DNA of 64,000 bases from Bifidobacterium eulemuris (GCF_014898155.1 NZ_CP062938.1:1178001-1242000), one strand, 5' to 3'; counted from the first letter of the stretch, positions 25,613 to 34,723 are shown. Numbers and translations are program-made. The notes: generated by a model from the letters alone, not told the origin.

Positions 25613-26971
25613 CTATTGCGCGGTCTGCTGCGCCTGCTCTTCGGTGATGTTCCATTCGCGCACCACGTTCTGGTCGGCACCCATCGAATAGATGACGTCC
25701 CATATGCGTTGCCGCACCTGGGCGTCCTGGTCGTCTCCCCAACATGGGCCATCCGGCTTGTCCGCGGCGATCGAACACCATTGGTAGCCGCCTTGGCGCA
25801 CATTCGCGGTGGGGATCCAGTCGATGCGGTTGACGCGCCATGAGCCGGCGACGCCTTTCTTGCCGGCGAACTGGATGCGGGCGGTGACGCCCTGGTTGTT
25901 GACGATGGTCGCCGCGGTGTTGGCGGATTCGGTGACCGCATTGCCCAGACCGTAGACGATCCACGTGCCGTTGTAGTTCTCGATCGGCTGCGCGCAATGG
26001 CATCCGGCACCATAGATCACATCGAAGGCGCCCGTGTCGGCGAGCGCGTGGGCTTCGGAGATCTGCCAGGAATCGGCGTAGTCGATGTACTCCTGCACGG
26101 AATGCATGGCCATGGCCACCACGTCGGCGCCTTGCTCGCGCGCGGCCTCGGCTTTGGCCACCGCCTTGTCGATATCCGACTGGTGGTTCGGATCGCCGGA
26201 TTCGCGCAGGCGGTCCACCTGCCAGTCATAGTCGGCACTCATGCCGTTGAGGGACACCGTGCCGGTGACCAGGCCCAGCTTGCCGCCGCCGGTCGGCGAA
26301 TCGATGACGAGCGGTTTGGTGGAATCCGCCTCGGTTTTGTAGGAGCCGGTCTGGGCGATGCCGTTCGCCTCCAGCGTGTCCCATAGGCGGGCGATGCCGT
26401 CGGCGCCTTGGTCCCATGAATGGTTGGTGGCGTGCGTGCAGGCGGTATAGCCCGCGTTTTTGGCCGCATCGGCCACTTCGGCGGGGATGTTGAAGATCGG
26501 GTACGCCGAGTAGGGGCCGCCGCGCTGGGCGATGGGCGTCTCGAATTCGCAGACGGCGATGTCGGAGGCTTGGATGTATTTGCGCATCGGCTCGAACAGC
26601 GGGTCGAAGTTGAATGCCGTGCCATCGGTGGCGGAGGTGTCCGCGCCGGCGAACTGACTCCACAGGCCTTCGTGGAACAACAGGTCGCCGTTGACGAGCA
26701 TGGCGATGCAGTCGGTGTCGGGGCAGTCCGGCGAGTTGCCGTGGTGTTCGACCACCGGAGTCGGCGTCGCCTCGGTTTTCTCCAAATCGGCCCGCACGCT
26801 GGCGTTGGAACCGTCGGCGGACGTGGTGCCGGGCGCGTCGGTTCCCCTTGTGGCGAACCATACCGCGATCACCACGAGGATGGCGACCACGATGCTTAAG
26901 GGAACCACCCACGCGGTGCCGACGCGATCACGCATCGCACCGTAATGGCCGTAGCCGCTCGCATGTTTCAT
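25613..26971 (-). CDS. CapA-like membrane-anchored metallophosphatase-fold protein
   Basis: A 452-aa protein with one N-terminal helix (VPLSIVVAILVVIAVWFA, about 24-41), a Pro/Thr linker to about residue 85, and an extracellular CapA/PgsA domain (poly-gamma-glutamate synthesis type). AMLVNGDLLFHEG supplies the first metal Asp and THATNHSWDQGADGI the Asn-His site. The usual late GHHPH motif reads GAGCHCAQPIE, so part of the metal site is changed. No capBC genes are nearby; a role in cell-envelope chemistry is inference. GGGAG lies 6 nt before ATG 26971. Confidence 0.8.
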   Translation of the reverse strand: MKHASGYGHYGAMRDRVGTAWVVPLSIVVAILVVIAVWFATRGTDAPGTTSADGSNASVRADLEKTEATPTPVVEHHGNSPDCPDTDCIAMLVNGDLLFHEGLWSQFAGADTSATDGTAFNFDPLFEPMRKYIQASDIAVCEFETPIAQRGGPYSAYPIFNIPAEVADAAKNAGYTACTHATNHSWDQGADGIARLWDTLEANGIAQTGSYKTEADSTKPLVIDSPTGGGKLGLVTGTVSLNGMSADYDWQVDRLRESGDPNHQSDIDKAVAKAEAAREQGADVVAMAMHSVQEYIDYADSWQISEAHALADTGAFDVIYGAGCHCAQPIENYNGTWIVYGLGNAVTESANTAATIVNNQGVTARIQFAGKKGVAGSWRVNRIDWIPTANVRQGGYQWCSIAADKPDGPCWGDDQDAQVRQRIWDVIYSMGADQNVVREWNITEEQAQQTAQ

Positions 26972-27461
26972 ATCGGACTCCCAGCTCTTCTCACATACTC
27001 CCTTATCAGACTACTGTCCATTGCAGGTATTGGAAAATCGCACGTCCGACGGGGCAGGACGCGCCGCGCCCGCCACCAATAGACGTAAAGGGCTAGGATG
27101 TCATGTGGAGACGGACGGACAATGGCGTACCTCCGCTCCACCTATCGGATTCCCACCGCACGGCCGGAGCCATCGCCCGCGTTCGACGACGAGACGTGTC
27201 CGCGAGATGACCGCCTGTTTCTCACGCTCGGCCTTTGGAACGCGTTTTGTTGCGATCGCCTTTGGCTACGCCGCCATTGGCATGGCCAAGACGGCCCCAT
27301 CATTCGGATACGCTCGGATACTCGGGCGTCGGGCGGGCGCGCCGCGGAACCCGCTCGGTTTTTCGATGCGACTTTCCCGCCGCGGCGGGCGAGTCGCATC
27401 CACACCCAGTGGTAATGTAATATGCTGTTGCGCTCATATGAGCATGTATGAATGCAGCGCC
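26972..27461. other. Intergenic region before tRNA-Ser
   Basis: A 490-bp stretch without a convincing gene. Open frames of up to 105 codons exist on both strands but have no ribosome sites, no recognisable motifs and an Arg/Ser/Pro-rich composition typical of chance frames in G+C-rich DNA. It holds the hairpin at 27365-27400 and a TAATAT (27418-27423) that may be the tRNA -10 box. Confidence 0.6.
27365..27400. repeat. Long inverted repeat upstream of tRNA-Ser
   Basis: GATGCGACT and AGTCGCATC form outer arms, with CCCGCC-GC-GGCGGG inside, separated by 2-nt bulges. No T run follows on either strand, so it is not an ordinary terminator. It lies 62 bp before the tRNA. Confidence 0.7.
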
Positions 27462-27549
27462 GGAGTCATGCCTGAGTGGCCGATAGGGGCACCCTGCTAA
27501 GGTGTTAGTCGTTTATAGCGGCTCGAGGGTTCGAATCCCTCTGACTCCG
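27462..27549 (+). tRNA. tRNA-Ser (anticodon GCT)
   Basis: An 88-nt class II tRNA. The acceptor arms GGAGTCA and TGACTCC pair fully with discriminator G. The anticodon loop CTGCTAA carries GCT (27496-27498), reading AGC and AGT. A long variable arm, as expected for serine, follows, and the T arm contains GGTTCGAATCC. CCA is not encoded. Confidence 0.97.
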
Positions 27550-27559
27550 CGAGGAGCGA

Positions 27560-27587
27560 AAGGACGGTACGCGGTACCGTCCTTTTT
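27560..27587 (+). terminator. Rho-independent terminator after tRNA-Ser
   Basis: AGGACGGTAC-GC-GGTACCGTCCT followed by TTTTT, 11 bp past the tRNA. Confidence 0.9.
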
Positions 27588-27827
27588 CGTATGCCTTCAC
27601 CCCCTGAAAACCCAGTGATTCCAAGGGTTTGCGAGCTGCCGCGCAAGGTTGCGCAGTGTCCGCCCAAAATCCGGCGAAACAGCGCGATACTGCATAATAT
27701 GACACGAAAAAGCGCGGTTAATGTACTTTTAATTGACTCACGAAAAGCGCCAAACGGGGGTTAAGCGCACGGCATGGCGCGCCATAGGCCGAATCCCACA
27801 TTGGTCAGAGAACATCCGAAACGATGC

Positions 27828-28766
27828 TTAGCGGGACGCGGCGGAATCGCCGGAAAAGGTGATGACGACGGCCAGAATCACCAAGGCGACGCCGCCGAGT
27901 TCCCCGAGACTGGGGATTTCACCGAACGCAAGGCCGACGGCCACCGCGACGGCGGGGTTGATCGACTGCATCACCGAGAACGTGCCCGACGTGGTGCGGC
28001 GCATGGTCACCTGCTCCACCATATAAGGGATGAACGAGGCGAACAGCGAGATCAGAAACAGCAGTCCGAGCAGCATCCACGAGCCGCCGGGCTCCAACGC
28101 CCACGTGGCGTCCGGCTTGGGGTGGACGACGTGGGAGACCGCCGGCACGGCGAGGAACAGCGACTGCACCAGCCATCCGATGGCGATGCCGACGGCGAGG
28201 TTGTCCAAGGAACTGCCGCGCGAAGCCACTTTGCGCCCGGTGACGATATATACGCCCCACATCGTGCCGCCGATGAGAATCGCGACCAATCCGACCGCGA
28301 AATTGCCGTCCGACGACCCCGTCAGCGAGATGCCGGCCAGCAGCACCACGCCGAGCGCGGCGATGCCGATGCCGATGCGCTCGCGCCAGCCGTTGCCGGT
28401 GATCACCGCCACCGCAAGCGGACCAAGGAACTCGATGGCCACGGCGATGCCCATGTCCATATTGCTGATCGCCACATAGAACATGGTGTTCATCAGCATG
28501 ATCGAGCAGCCAAGCAACGCGACCAGCGCCCAGCCTCGCGGCGTGCGGTGGAACATCGCCTCCCGTTTGGCTTTGGACCATGGCCTGCGCCACGCCATCA
28601 GCAGCACCGCCATGAAACCGACGCGGTACCACACCGCATACAAGGGATCGAGCTGCGTGAACGCGAGTTTGGCGATGGCCGTGGCCACGTAGATGATCAA
28701 CGCCTGTCCGATCACGATACAGACCACCGGCACACGGTTCAACACATCAAGCACAGCCTTCTTCAC
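27828..28766 (-). CDS. EamA/DMT-family transporter
   Basis: A 312-aa membrane protein with about ten helices in two EamA repeats, resembling the RhtA-type exporters of amino acids such as threonine and homoserine. The second repeat carries the typical SVMQSINPAVAVAVGLAFGEIPS. The substrate is not known. The start is GTG 28766; there is no ribosome site, but TAGCCT (28775-28780) ends 8 nt upstream, which may be a leaderless promoter. It is monocistronic. Confidence 0.85.
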   Translation of the reverse strand: MKKAVLDVLNRVPVVCIVIGQALIIYVATAIAKLAFTQLDPLYAVWYRVGFMAVLLMAWRRPWSKAKREAMFHRTPRGWALVALLGCSIMLMNTMFYVAISNMDMGIAVAIEFLGPLAVAVITGNGWRERIGIGIAALGVVLLAGISLTGSSDGNFAVGLVAILIGGTMWGVYIVTGRKVASRGSSLDNLAVGIAIGWLVQSLFLAVPAVSHVVHPKPDATWALEPGGSWMLLGLLFLISLFASFIPYMVEQVTMRRTTSGTFSVMQSINPAVAVAVGLAFGEIPSLGELGGVALVILAVVITFSGDSAASR

Positions 28767-28813
28767 GGAGGACTAGGCTACCCCAACCACCCGAACGGCG
28801 AGCATGTGGCGTG

Positions 28814-28857
28814 GGAGATCCTTCGACTCCGCCATTCGGACTCCGCTCAGGATGACG
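28814..28857. repeat. Dispersed intergenic repeat, copy 3
   Basis: GAGATCCTTCGACTCCG ... CGGACTCCGCTCAGGATGAC is the reverse orientation of the element at 13882 and of the arms at 19222-19287, with an internal duplication of the GACTCCG segment. Confidence 0.7.
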
Positions 28858-28891
28858 TCGGGCTTGGCGTCCCTCATGCCGGGCCCACGGT

Positions 28892-28911
28892 TCGAACATC
28901 TGTACTATACT
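28892..28911 (+). promoter_or_regulatory. dinB promoter with SOS (LexA) box
   Basis: TCGAAC-ATCT-GTAC (28892-28905) matches the actinobacterial SOS box CGAAC-N4-GTTCG in all but one core base. The -10 box TATACT (28906-28911) follows at once, so LexA would cover the core promoter. The -10 ends 8 nt before the dinB ATG. Confidence 0.7.
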
Positions 28912-28919
28912 GAGGGGCT

Positions 28920-30194
28920 ATGAGCACCGCACCGAGACTTGAGGCCGCCAAACGCGACTGGGGCCATGACGAGACGGGTTGCACGGTGCTGCATATCGAT
29001 ATGGACGCCTTCTACGCGTCGCTGGAGATCGCCCGACGGCCGGAGCTCAAAGGCAAGCCGGTGATCATCGGCACCGGTGTGCGTTCGGTGGTGTCCGCCG
29101 CAAGCTATGAGGCGCGCGAATACGGCGTGAATTCCGCGATGGCGACCGCCCGAGCGCGCCAGCTCTGCCCGAACGGTATTTTCCTGCCGGTGGATATGGC
29201 CTATTACCGCCGTGTTTCGCACGCCATTATGACCGACGTGTTCCACGCGGTCACACCCCAAGTGGAGCAGGTTTCGGTTGACGAGGGTTATATGGACGTC
29301 TCCGCCGCTTTGTTGCGATGGGGCTCGCCCAGCGCGATCGGCGCATGGATCCGCCAGGAGGTGGAGCGCCGCTTCCATGTGACCTGTTCCGTAGGCATCG
29401 CGGCCAACAAGCTGGTGGCGAAGATGGCTTCGACCAACGCCAAACCGAACGGCATGCTGCTCATCCCCACCGCGCGTTCCGCCGAATTCGTGCAGATGAT
29501 GCCGTTGCGCGGCATTCCCGGCATCGGCCCATCGCTGGAACAGCGGTTGAACTCGTGGGGCGTGCATTCCGTGAGGGATCTGGCGGCGCTCGACGAGGAC
29601 GCGCTCGCCCACGCCACGGGATCGCCGGCGGCAGCGCACGGGCTATGGATGGCCTCGCATGGTCTCGACGAGCGGAAGGTCACGCCGTATACGCCGGAGA
29701 AATCCATCGGCTCAGAGAATACGCTGGAACGCGACACCACCGATATGCGTGTGGTGTGCGACCTGCTGCGCGTGGCATGCGATGACGTGGCCAGCACATT
29801 GCGCCGTCGCGGACTGGTGGCGCGCACGCTGACGGTGAAGCTGCGGTTCGCCGACCTGAGCTACCGCACCCGATCGCACACGATGGACAGTCCCACGGAC
29901 GCGGCGAGCACGCTGTACCCGCATAGCGTGGCCCAACTGAAGGCCATGCTGGAGATGCCGCAATCGGCCGGCCCCGACACTCCCCTGCCCAAACTGATCC
30001 GTTTGGCCGGAGTGTCCGCCTCGGGGCTCACCGAGGCCGGAGGCACCGCCGTGCAACCTTCGTTGGACGACATGCTGGAGGAATCCGCCAGTCCGACCGA
30101 GCGAACCTCGGCCGCACGGTTGCGCGACGCGGAGGCCGCGCTCGACGAGGTCCGCCGCAAATTCGGCAGACGCTCGGCCAGTTTCGGCGCATAG
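28920..30194 (+). CDS. dinB: DNA polymerase IV (Y-family translesion polymerase)
   Basis: A 424-aa error-prone polymerase that copies damaged templates. Catalytic acids lie in LHIDMDAFYASLE (about residues 24-36) and VSVDEGYMDVS (about 120), followed by the helix-hairpin-helix GIPGIGPSLEQRL and the little-finger domain. The last 40 residues are an extra acidic/Arg-rich tail; no obvious beta-clamp motif at the extreme end. The SOS-type box over its promoter supports damage induction. GAGGGG is only 2 nt from the ATG, too close to help, so the mRNA is probably leaderless. Confidence 0.95.
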   Translation: MSTAPRLEAAKRDWGHDETGCTVLHIDMDAFYASLEIARRPELKGKPVIIGTGVRSVVSAASYEAREYGVNSAMATARARQLCPNGIFLPVDMAYYRRVSHAIMTDVFHAVTPQVEQVSVDEGYMDVSAALLRWGSPSAIGAWIRQEVERRFHVTCSVGIAANKLVAKMASTNAKPNGMLLIPTARSAEFVQMMPLRGIPGIGPSLEQRLNSWGVHSVRDLAALDEDALAHATGSPAAAHGLWMASHGLDERKVTPYTPEKSIGSENTLERDTTDMRVVCDLLRVACDDVASTLRRRGLVARTLTVKLRFADLSYRTRSHTMDSPTDAASTLYPHSVAQLKAMLEMPQSAGPDTPLPKLIRLAGVSASGLTEAGGTAVQPSLDDMLEESASPTERTSAARLRDAEAALDEVRRKFGRRSASFGA

Positions 30195-30246
30195 ACCAGC
30201 AACCGCACCATGGGATTATGGTGGGGGCCAGGTTATAGGGAGATGA

Positions 30247-31371
30247 TCAGCGGGTTAGGCGCGCACAGGCGTCGGCGATGGCCTCATCGGTGGCGGTGGC
30301 GGAGAACCGCAGGTGTTCCGGCGCTCCGTAGAACTCGCCGGGACTGGCGACGATCCCCAATTCGGCCAGGGCGGCCATATCGGCCCAGCAATCGCCGGAC
30401 AAGGCCTTCACCCACACGTACAGCGCGCCCTGAGGCATGGCGGCGTCGTATCCGCGCGAACGCAACGCCTCCGTCAGCATCCTCAGACGGGCGGCATACC
30501 GTTGCCGCTGCGCGCGCACCGCATCCGCGTCGCGCAGGCCCGCGGCCATGGCGGCCTGCACGGGGCCGGGGATGATCTGCCCGATCTGTTTGCGGTATTC
30601 GGCCATCTCGCCCACGAGCTGGTAGTCGCCGGCGATGAACGCGGTGCGGTAGCCGGCCATATTGCTCTGCTTGCTCAACGAATACAGCACCAGCACATTG
30701 CTGGCGCTCCCCTCGCACACTTGGGCGTTCAACGCGCATGGGGCGCAGCTGGCACCGGAACGCCAATCCATCAGTGCATAGCATTCGTCGGAGAGCACCA
30801 CGGCACCGACACGGCGGGCGGCGGCCACGATGTCGGCCAGCCAGTCGGCGGAGATCACTGCTCCGGTGGGATTGCAGGGCGAATTCACCCACACCGCTTT
30901 GACGTTCGGCACGTTCGCCCACGATTCGACGTCGGCCACGTCGTCGACCTTAAGCACGCTCGCCCCGGCCAGCTGCGTGCCGATCTCATAGGTGGGATAC
31001 GACACCCGCGGCTGCACGACCACATCCCCCGGTCCCAGATGCAGCAGGCTCGCCATCAGGGCGACCGCCTCTTTGGATCCGACCGTGGGCGTCACGCCCG
31101 CGTTCACCGACTTCAGATCCACGCCGCGCTGGTCGCGGAACCATTCGTCGATGGCCCGACGCAAATCCGCGGTTCCCGCGGTGGCGGGGTATCCGTACGC
31201 GTTCGGCGCATCGGCCGCGTCGGCGAGCGCCTGACGCACGCTGGCCGGCACCGGATCGGCGGGAGAGCCGACGGAGAGGTCGACCATGCCGCCGGGCGCG
31301 GCTTTCGCGGTCGTTTTGTATGCGGCGATACGCCCCCAATCGTAGGGGGATTCGTAGGCGTGGAAACCCAT
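30247..31371 (-). CDS. dapC: Succinyldiaminopimelate aminotransferase DapC
   Basis: A 374-aa class I PLP aminotransferase for the lysine/diaminopimelate pathway. The PLP lysine is in YSLSKQSNMAGYR, and NSPCNPTG carries the conserved Asn and Pro. The assignment rests mainly on its place 3 bp behind the ferredoxin gene, the conserved fdx-dapC pair of Actinobacteria. No ribosome site precedes ATG 31371, so translation is probably coupled to the ferredoxin. Other class I aminotransferase roles are possible. Confidence 0.85.
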   Translation of the reverse strand: MGFHAYESPYDWGRIAAYKTTAKAAPGGMVDLSVGSPADPVPASVRQALADAADAPNAYGYPATAGTADLRRAIDEWFRDQRGVDLKSVNAGVTPTVGSKEAVALMASLLHLGPGDVVVQPRVSYPTYEIGTQLAGASVLKVDDVADVESWANVPNVKAVWVNSPCNPTGAVISADWLADIVAAARRVGAVVLSDECYALMDWRSGASCAPCALNAQVCEGSASNVLVLYSLSKQSNMAGYRTAFIAGDYQLVGEMAEYRKQIGQIIPGPVQAAMAAGLRDADAVRAQRQRYAARLRMLTEALRSRGYDAAMPQGALYVWVKALSGDCWADMAALAELGIVASPGEFYGAPEHLRFSATATDEAIADACARLTR

Positions 31372-31374
31372 GGA

Positions 31375-31695
31375 TCAGTTGCCCTGCGGAGGCAGAGCGG
31401 CCACCTGCTCGGGATCCTTGCCGATGGGGCCGTTGGCGGAGGCGCCGCCGAGGTCGCCGACTTCGGCGAAGAAGCTCACGGCCGCGTCCTTGTACCACGC
31501 CCATGCCTCGGGCAGGTCGTCCTCATAGAAGATGGCCTCGGTGGGGCACACGGGCTCGCAGGCGCCGCAGTCGACGCACTCGTTGGGGTTGATGTACAGC
31601 GAACGGGAGCCCTCGTAGATGCAGTCGACCGGGCACTCGTCCACGCAGGCCTTGTCCCGCACGTCCACGCACGGCTGGGCGACAACGTATGGCAT
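31375..31695 (-). CDS. 7Fe/8Fe-type bacterial ferredoxin
   Basis: A 106-aa cytosolic electron carrier. Two cluster motifs are seen: [19 protein letters not shown] (3Fe-4S or 4Fe-4S) and [19 protein letters not shown] (4Fe-4S). The C-terminal half [21 protein letters not shown] is the extension usual in actinobacterial FdxA/FdxC. AGGAGG lies 5 nt before ATG 31695. It is the first gene of the fdx-dapC operon. Confidence 0.95.
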   Translation of the reverse strand: MPYVVAQPCVDVRDKACVDECPVDCIYEGSRSLYINPNECVDCGACEPVCPTEAIFYEDDLPEAWAWYKDAAVSFFAEVGDLGGASANGPIGKDPEQVAALPPQGN

Positions 31696-31713
31696 GGTTC
31701 CTCCTTTGATGCG

Positions 31714-33216
31714 TTACTGCTCTAAGGGTACTACTGGCTCCGTCTTCTTGCCGAGCAGCGCGTGGCGGTATCCGTAGGCGAAGTAGATGGCGAAGCCGAT
31801 GGCCAACCAGACCACGAAGCGGATCCAGGTGAGCACGGACAGGTTCAGCATCAGCCATAGGTTGGCCACGGCGATGAGGATGGGCAGCCAGGGATTGCCC
31901 GGCACTGTGAAGGTGCGTGGCAGTTCGGGGCGCTTCCTGCGCATGATGGGCACGGAGATGGCCACCAGCGTGAACGCGGATAGTGTGCCGATGTTCACCA
32001 TATCGCCCAGCACGTCGATCGGGAAGCATGCGGCGACCACGGCCACCGCCACGCCGGCTGCTATCTGCAGCTTGGCCGGCGTGCCGTGCCGTCCGGTCGA
32101 GGACAGGCCTCGCGGCAGCAGACCGTCGCGGCTCATGGCGAACACCACGCGCGTCAGACCAAGCAGCAGCACCATCACCACCGTGGCCAAACCCAGCACG
32201 ATGCCGAAGCTGATGATTTTCGCGGCCCAAGTGGCGCCCACCGCCTCGAACGCGGTGGCGAGCGAGGGACTGTCGACCTGGGCAAGTTCCTTGTAGGAGA
32301 CCATGCCGGTGGTGACGATGGCGACGATGGCGACGAGTATGTACATCACGATGATCAGCGCCAGTCCCGAGCAGATGCCCAGCGGCACGTTCCGTTTCGG
32401 ATTCTCCACCTCCTCGGAGGTGGTGGCCACCACATCGAAGCCGAGGAACGCGAAGAACACCAGCGCCGCGCCGGAGAGAATGCCGGGGATGCCGTAGATG
32501 CTGGGCGTCATGCCGGTGGCCCACTGCCACAGCGGCTGGGTCGTCAACGCCTCGCCTCCGGTGGCGGCGGACGGCTCGCTCGGCGGGATGAACGGCGTGA
32601 AGTTGGAGGCTTTCACATAGAAGAATCCGACGATGATGACGAAGAACACAATGGCGATTTTCAACACGGTCATCGCGCCGTCGACGCGCGCGCCGATTTT
32701 CGTGCCGAACACGAGCAGGGTGGTGAAGAACGCGACGATGAGGATGGGCGCGACGTCGACGTCAAGCGGTCCGACGGCGACGGTGGTGTCGATATCCCAT
32801 CCCATCAGGTGCATGAAGTCGTTGAGGTAGACGCCCCAGTATTTGGAGATGACCGACCCGGCCATCATCATCTCGAGGATGAGGTCCCATCCGATGATCC
32901 ACGCCACGATCTCACCCACCGTGGTGTAGGTGAAGGTGTAGGCGGAACCGGCCACGGGCATCATCGACGCGAATTCCGCATAGCACATCACGGCCGCGCC
33001 GCACACCAGACCCGCGATGAGGAAGCTGATGATGACGGCAGGGCCCGCATGGAAGGCGGCGGCCTGCGCGCCCACCGAGAAGATGCCCGCGCCCACGGCG
33101 ACGGCCACGCCCATTACGGCAAGATCCCACCATTTGAGGTTGCGCTTGAGGGAGCGCCCTTCCTCGCCGGTTTCGGCCAGCGTCTGTTCGACGGATTTGG
33201 TGCGCAAAACGTTCAT
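31714..33216 (-). CDS. APC-family amino acid permease (cationic amino acid transporter type)
   Basis: A 500-aa membrane protein with about 12 helices. The first helix has the APC signature VGAGIFSVGAQAAAFHAGPA, and helix 8 region has ASEEVENPKRNVPLGI (TSEEVENPKRNVP), both typical of the CAT/YfnA subgroup that imports arginine, lysine or other amino acids. The short C-terminus ends in the cytosol. It lies 18 bp upstream of the ferredoxin stop side, on the same strand, but has its own start with AGGAGAGAAG ahead. Specificity cannot be told. Confidence 0.9.
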   Translation of the reverse strand: MNVLRTKSVEQTLAETGEEGRSLKRNLKWWDLAVMGVAVAVGAGIFSVGAQAAAFHAGPAVIISFLIAGLVCGAAVMCYAEFASMMPVAGSAYTFTYTTVGEIVAWIIGWDLILEMMMAGSVISKYWGVYLNDFMHLMGWDIDTTVAVGPLDVDVAPILIVAFFTTLLVFGTKIGARVDGAMTVLKIAIVFFVIIVGFFYVKASNFTPFIPPSEPSAATGGEALTTQPLWQWATGMTPSIYGIPGILSGAALVFFAFLGFDVVATTSEEVENPKRNVPLGICSGLALIIVMYILVAIVAIVTTGMVSYKELAQVDSPSLATAFEAVGATWAAKIISFGIVLGLATVVMVLLLGLTRVVFAMSRDGLLPRGLSSTGRHGTPAKLQIAAGVAVAVVAACFPIDVLGDMVNIGTLSAFTLVAISVPIMRRKRPELPRTFTVPGNPWLPILIAVANLWLMLNLSVLTWIRFVVWLAIGFAIYFAYGYRHALLGKKTEPVVPLEQ

Positions 33217-33253
33217 ATCACTCTTCTCTCCTGCGAGGCCGGCCTCTCACCGT

Positions 33254-34498
33254 CTACCGTAAGTCGATTCCGACGACCACCGGTTCCGGGACCAGGCGGA
33301 TGCCGAAGCTCGCTTCGACCTGATCCTGCACGGCTTTGGCCAGCGCGGCGATGTCGGAGGCCGTCGCGCCGCCGCGGTTGGTCAGGGCGAGCGTGTGCAG
33401 CGTGGACAGGCCCGCCTTGGCCTGAGGGTCGAGCTTATGGCCTTTGTGCAGACCGGCGTGGTCGATCAGCCAGGCGGCCGACGTTTTCACGCCGGGTGTG
33501 CCGTCGGGCAGCGTCGCGTCGAAACGCGGGGCGTCCTCGGGCAGGCGCGCCGCCTGGTCGACGGAGAGTATCGGGTTCATAAAGAAGCTGCCGCAGCTGT
33601 GACGGTCGAAATCAGGGGCCGGCAACGCGGCTCCGGCGGTATCTTGCACGGACTGTTCATCTTGTGCGGATCGTGCGGACTTGGCCTGCCCGGCGAGCGC
33701 CAGTCCGATCTGCTCATCGCGTTTGGTCTCGGCCATCGCGGGCGTGAGATATCGGGTGGCGTCCTCCAGCATGCCTTTGGCGGCGCGCACTGTGAGCACG
33801 GCGTCGCGGATGGCTTGCGTGTCCATACGGTCGCCCACCTCGACGCCGAGCGCTTTGGCGAGCTGCCCGTAGCCCACCACACCGGTGGCGGAATGCCGCA
33901 GCGCGAAGGTGACGGAAAGCACCACATAGCGCGGTGTGGGGAAGAACTCCGGATTCGGGACGGCCGGAGCGGCGTACATGCTGGCCTTCAGCGCGCTCAT
34001 ACGGTAGCCGAAGCCGAGTTCGGCGGCGGTCAGTTCTTTGGACTGCTTGTCCTGACGGTCCCACACTTCGACGGATTCGACCGCGCCGGCGACCTCCTGG
34101 CCGTATGCGCCGATGTTCTGCACCACGCTGGCGCCCACGGTTCCCGGAATGCCCGACAGGCCTTCGACGCCTTCAAGACCGAGCTCCACGGTGAACGCGA
34201 CGAAATCGTCCCAGTTGCAGCCGGCTTCGGCGTTCACATGCACGGTGGTGTCGTCGCCTTCGACCGGCGCGGCCTCGTCGGGCACGGTGATCTGACGGCG
34301 CGCGTCGCGCACGACGATGCCTTCGAACGCCTCATCGGCGACCAGCAGATTGGAGCCCCCTCCGATCACGCATAGGGGCAGTCCTCGCTCGTCGGCGTCC
34401 TCGATGGCTTCGATTACGCCGACGCGGGAGGTGGGTTCGACGAAACGGGCGATCTCGCCGCCCACACCGATGGTGGTGATGTCTGCAAAACTCGTCAT
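33254..34498 (-). CDS. murB: UDP-N-acetylenolpyruvoylglucosamine reductase MurB
   Basis: MurB reduces UDP-GlcNAc-enolpyruvate to UDP-MurNAc with NADPH and FAD in peptidoglycan synthesis. The 414-aa protein has the FAD-binding segment LCVIGGGSNLLVAD, GASVVQNIGAYGQEV, the catalytic Ser in CGSFFMNP and the late Glu-region TLALTNRGGATASD. An insertion of about 30 residues rich in Ser/Asp/Gln lies before CGSFF. The chosen ATG 34498 follows AAGGTGA; an in-frame start at 34540 would add 14 residues not seen in the family. Confidence 0.95.
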   Translation of the reverse strand: MTSFADITTIGVGGEIARFVEPTSRVGVIEAIEDADERGLPLCVIGGGSNLLVADEAFEGIVVRDARRQITVPDEAAPVEGDDTTVHVNAEAGCNWDDFVAFTVELGLEGVEGLSGIPGTVGASVVQNIGAYGQEVAGAVESVEVWDRQDKQSKELTAAELGFGYRMSALKASMYAAPAVPNPEFFPTPRYVVLSVTFALRHSATGVVGYGQLAKALGVEVGDRMDTQAIRDAVLTVRAAKGMLEDATRYLTPAMAETKRDEQIGLALAGQAKSARSAQDEQSVQDTAGAALPAPDFDRHSCGSFFMNPILSVDQAARLPEDAPRFDATLPDGTPGVKTSAAWLIDHAGLHKGHKLDPQAKAGLSTLHTLALTNRGGATASDIAALAKAVQDQVEASFGIRLVPEPVVVGIDLR

Positions 34499-34540
34499 TC
34501 CTGTCACCTTACTCCACGGCTCCCACGACGGACGGCACAC

Positions 34541-34652
34541 TTCCGTAAAAAAACCGCCGCTGACGCCGACTCAGCGGCGCAAATTACGCGGAAGACGCCG
34601 CATTTTCCGTAAAACTGACGCTGAGTGCGACTCAGCGGACGTTTTTACGCGA
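34541..34652. repeat. Two related hairpins between rpmG and murB
   Basis: Two copies of a CGTAAAA...CGCTGA...TCAGCG...TTTACGCG unit follow each other about 63 bp apart. In copy 1 CGCCGCTGA and TCAGCGGCG pair; in copy 2 CGCTGAGT and ACTCAGCG pair. In both, an outer GTAA(AA)/(TT)TTAC stem closes the structure. Confidence 0.7.
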
Positions 34653-34680
34653 GGCTCCGTTGAGGCCGTCCGGAATACGC

Positions 34681-34709
34681 AAAAGCCCGACCGGGCTGGT
34701 CGGGCTTTT
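34681..34709 (-). terminator. Rho-independent terminator of rpmG
   Basis: AAAAGCCCGACC-GGGC-TGGTCGGGCTTTT lies 15 bp past the rpmG stop and is followed, on the minus strand, by the T run of the stem itself. Confidence 0.9.
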
Positions 34710-34723
34710 CTGAAGCTTGATGC

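Noticed and set aside
27098..27415. 105-codon frame before tRNA-Ser
   Set aside because: No ribosome site, no family and chance-like composition; the overlapping frames are equally open.
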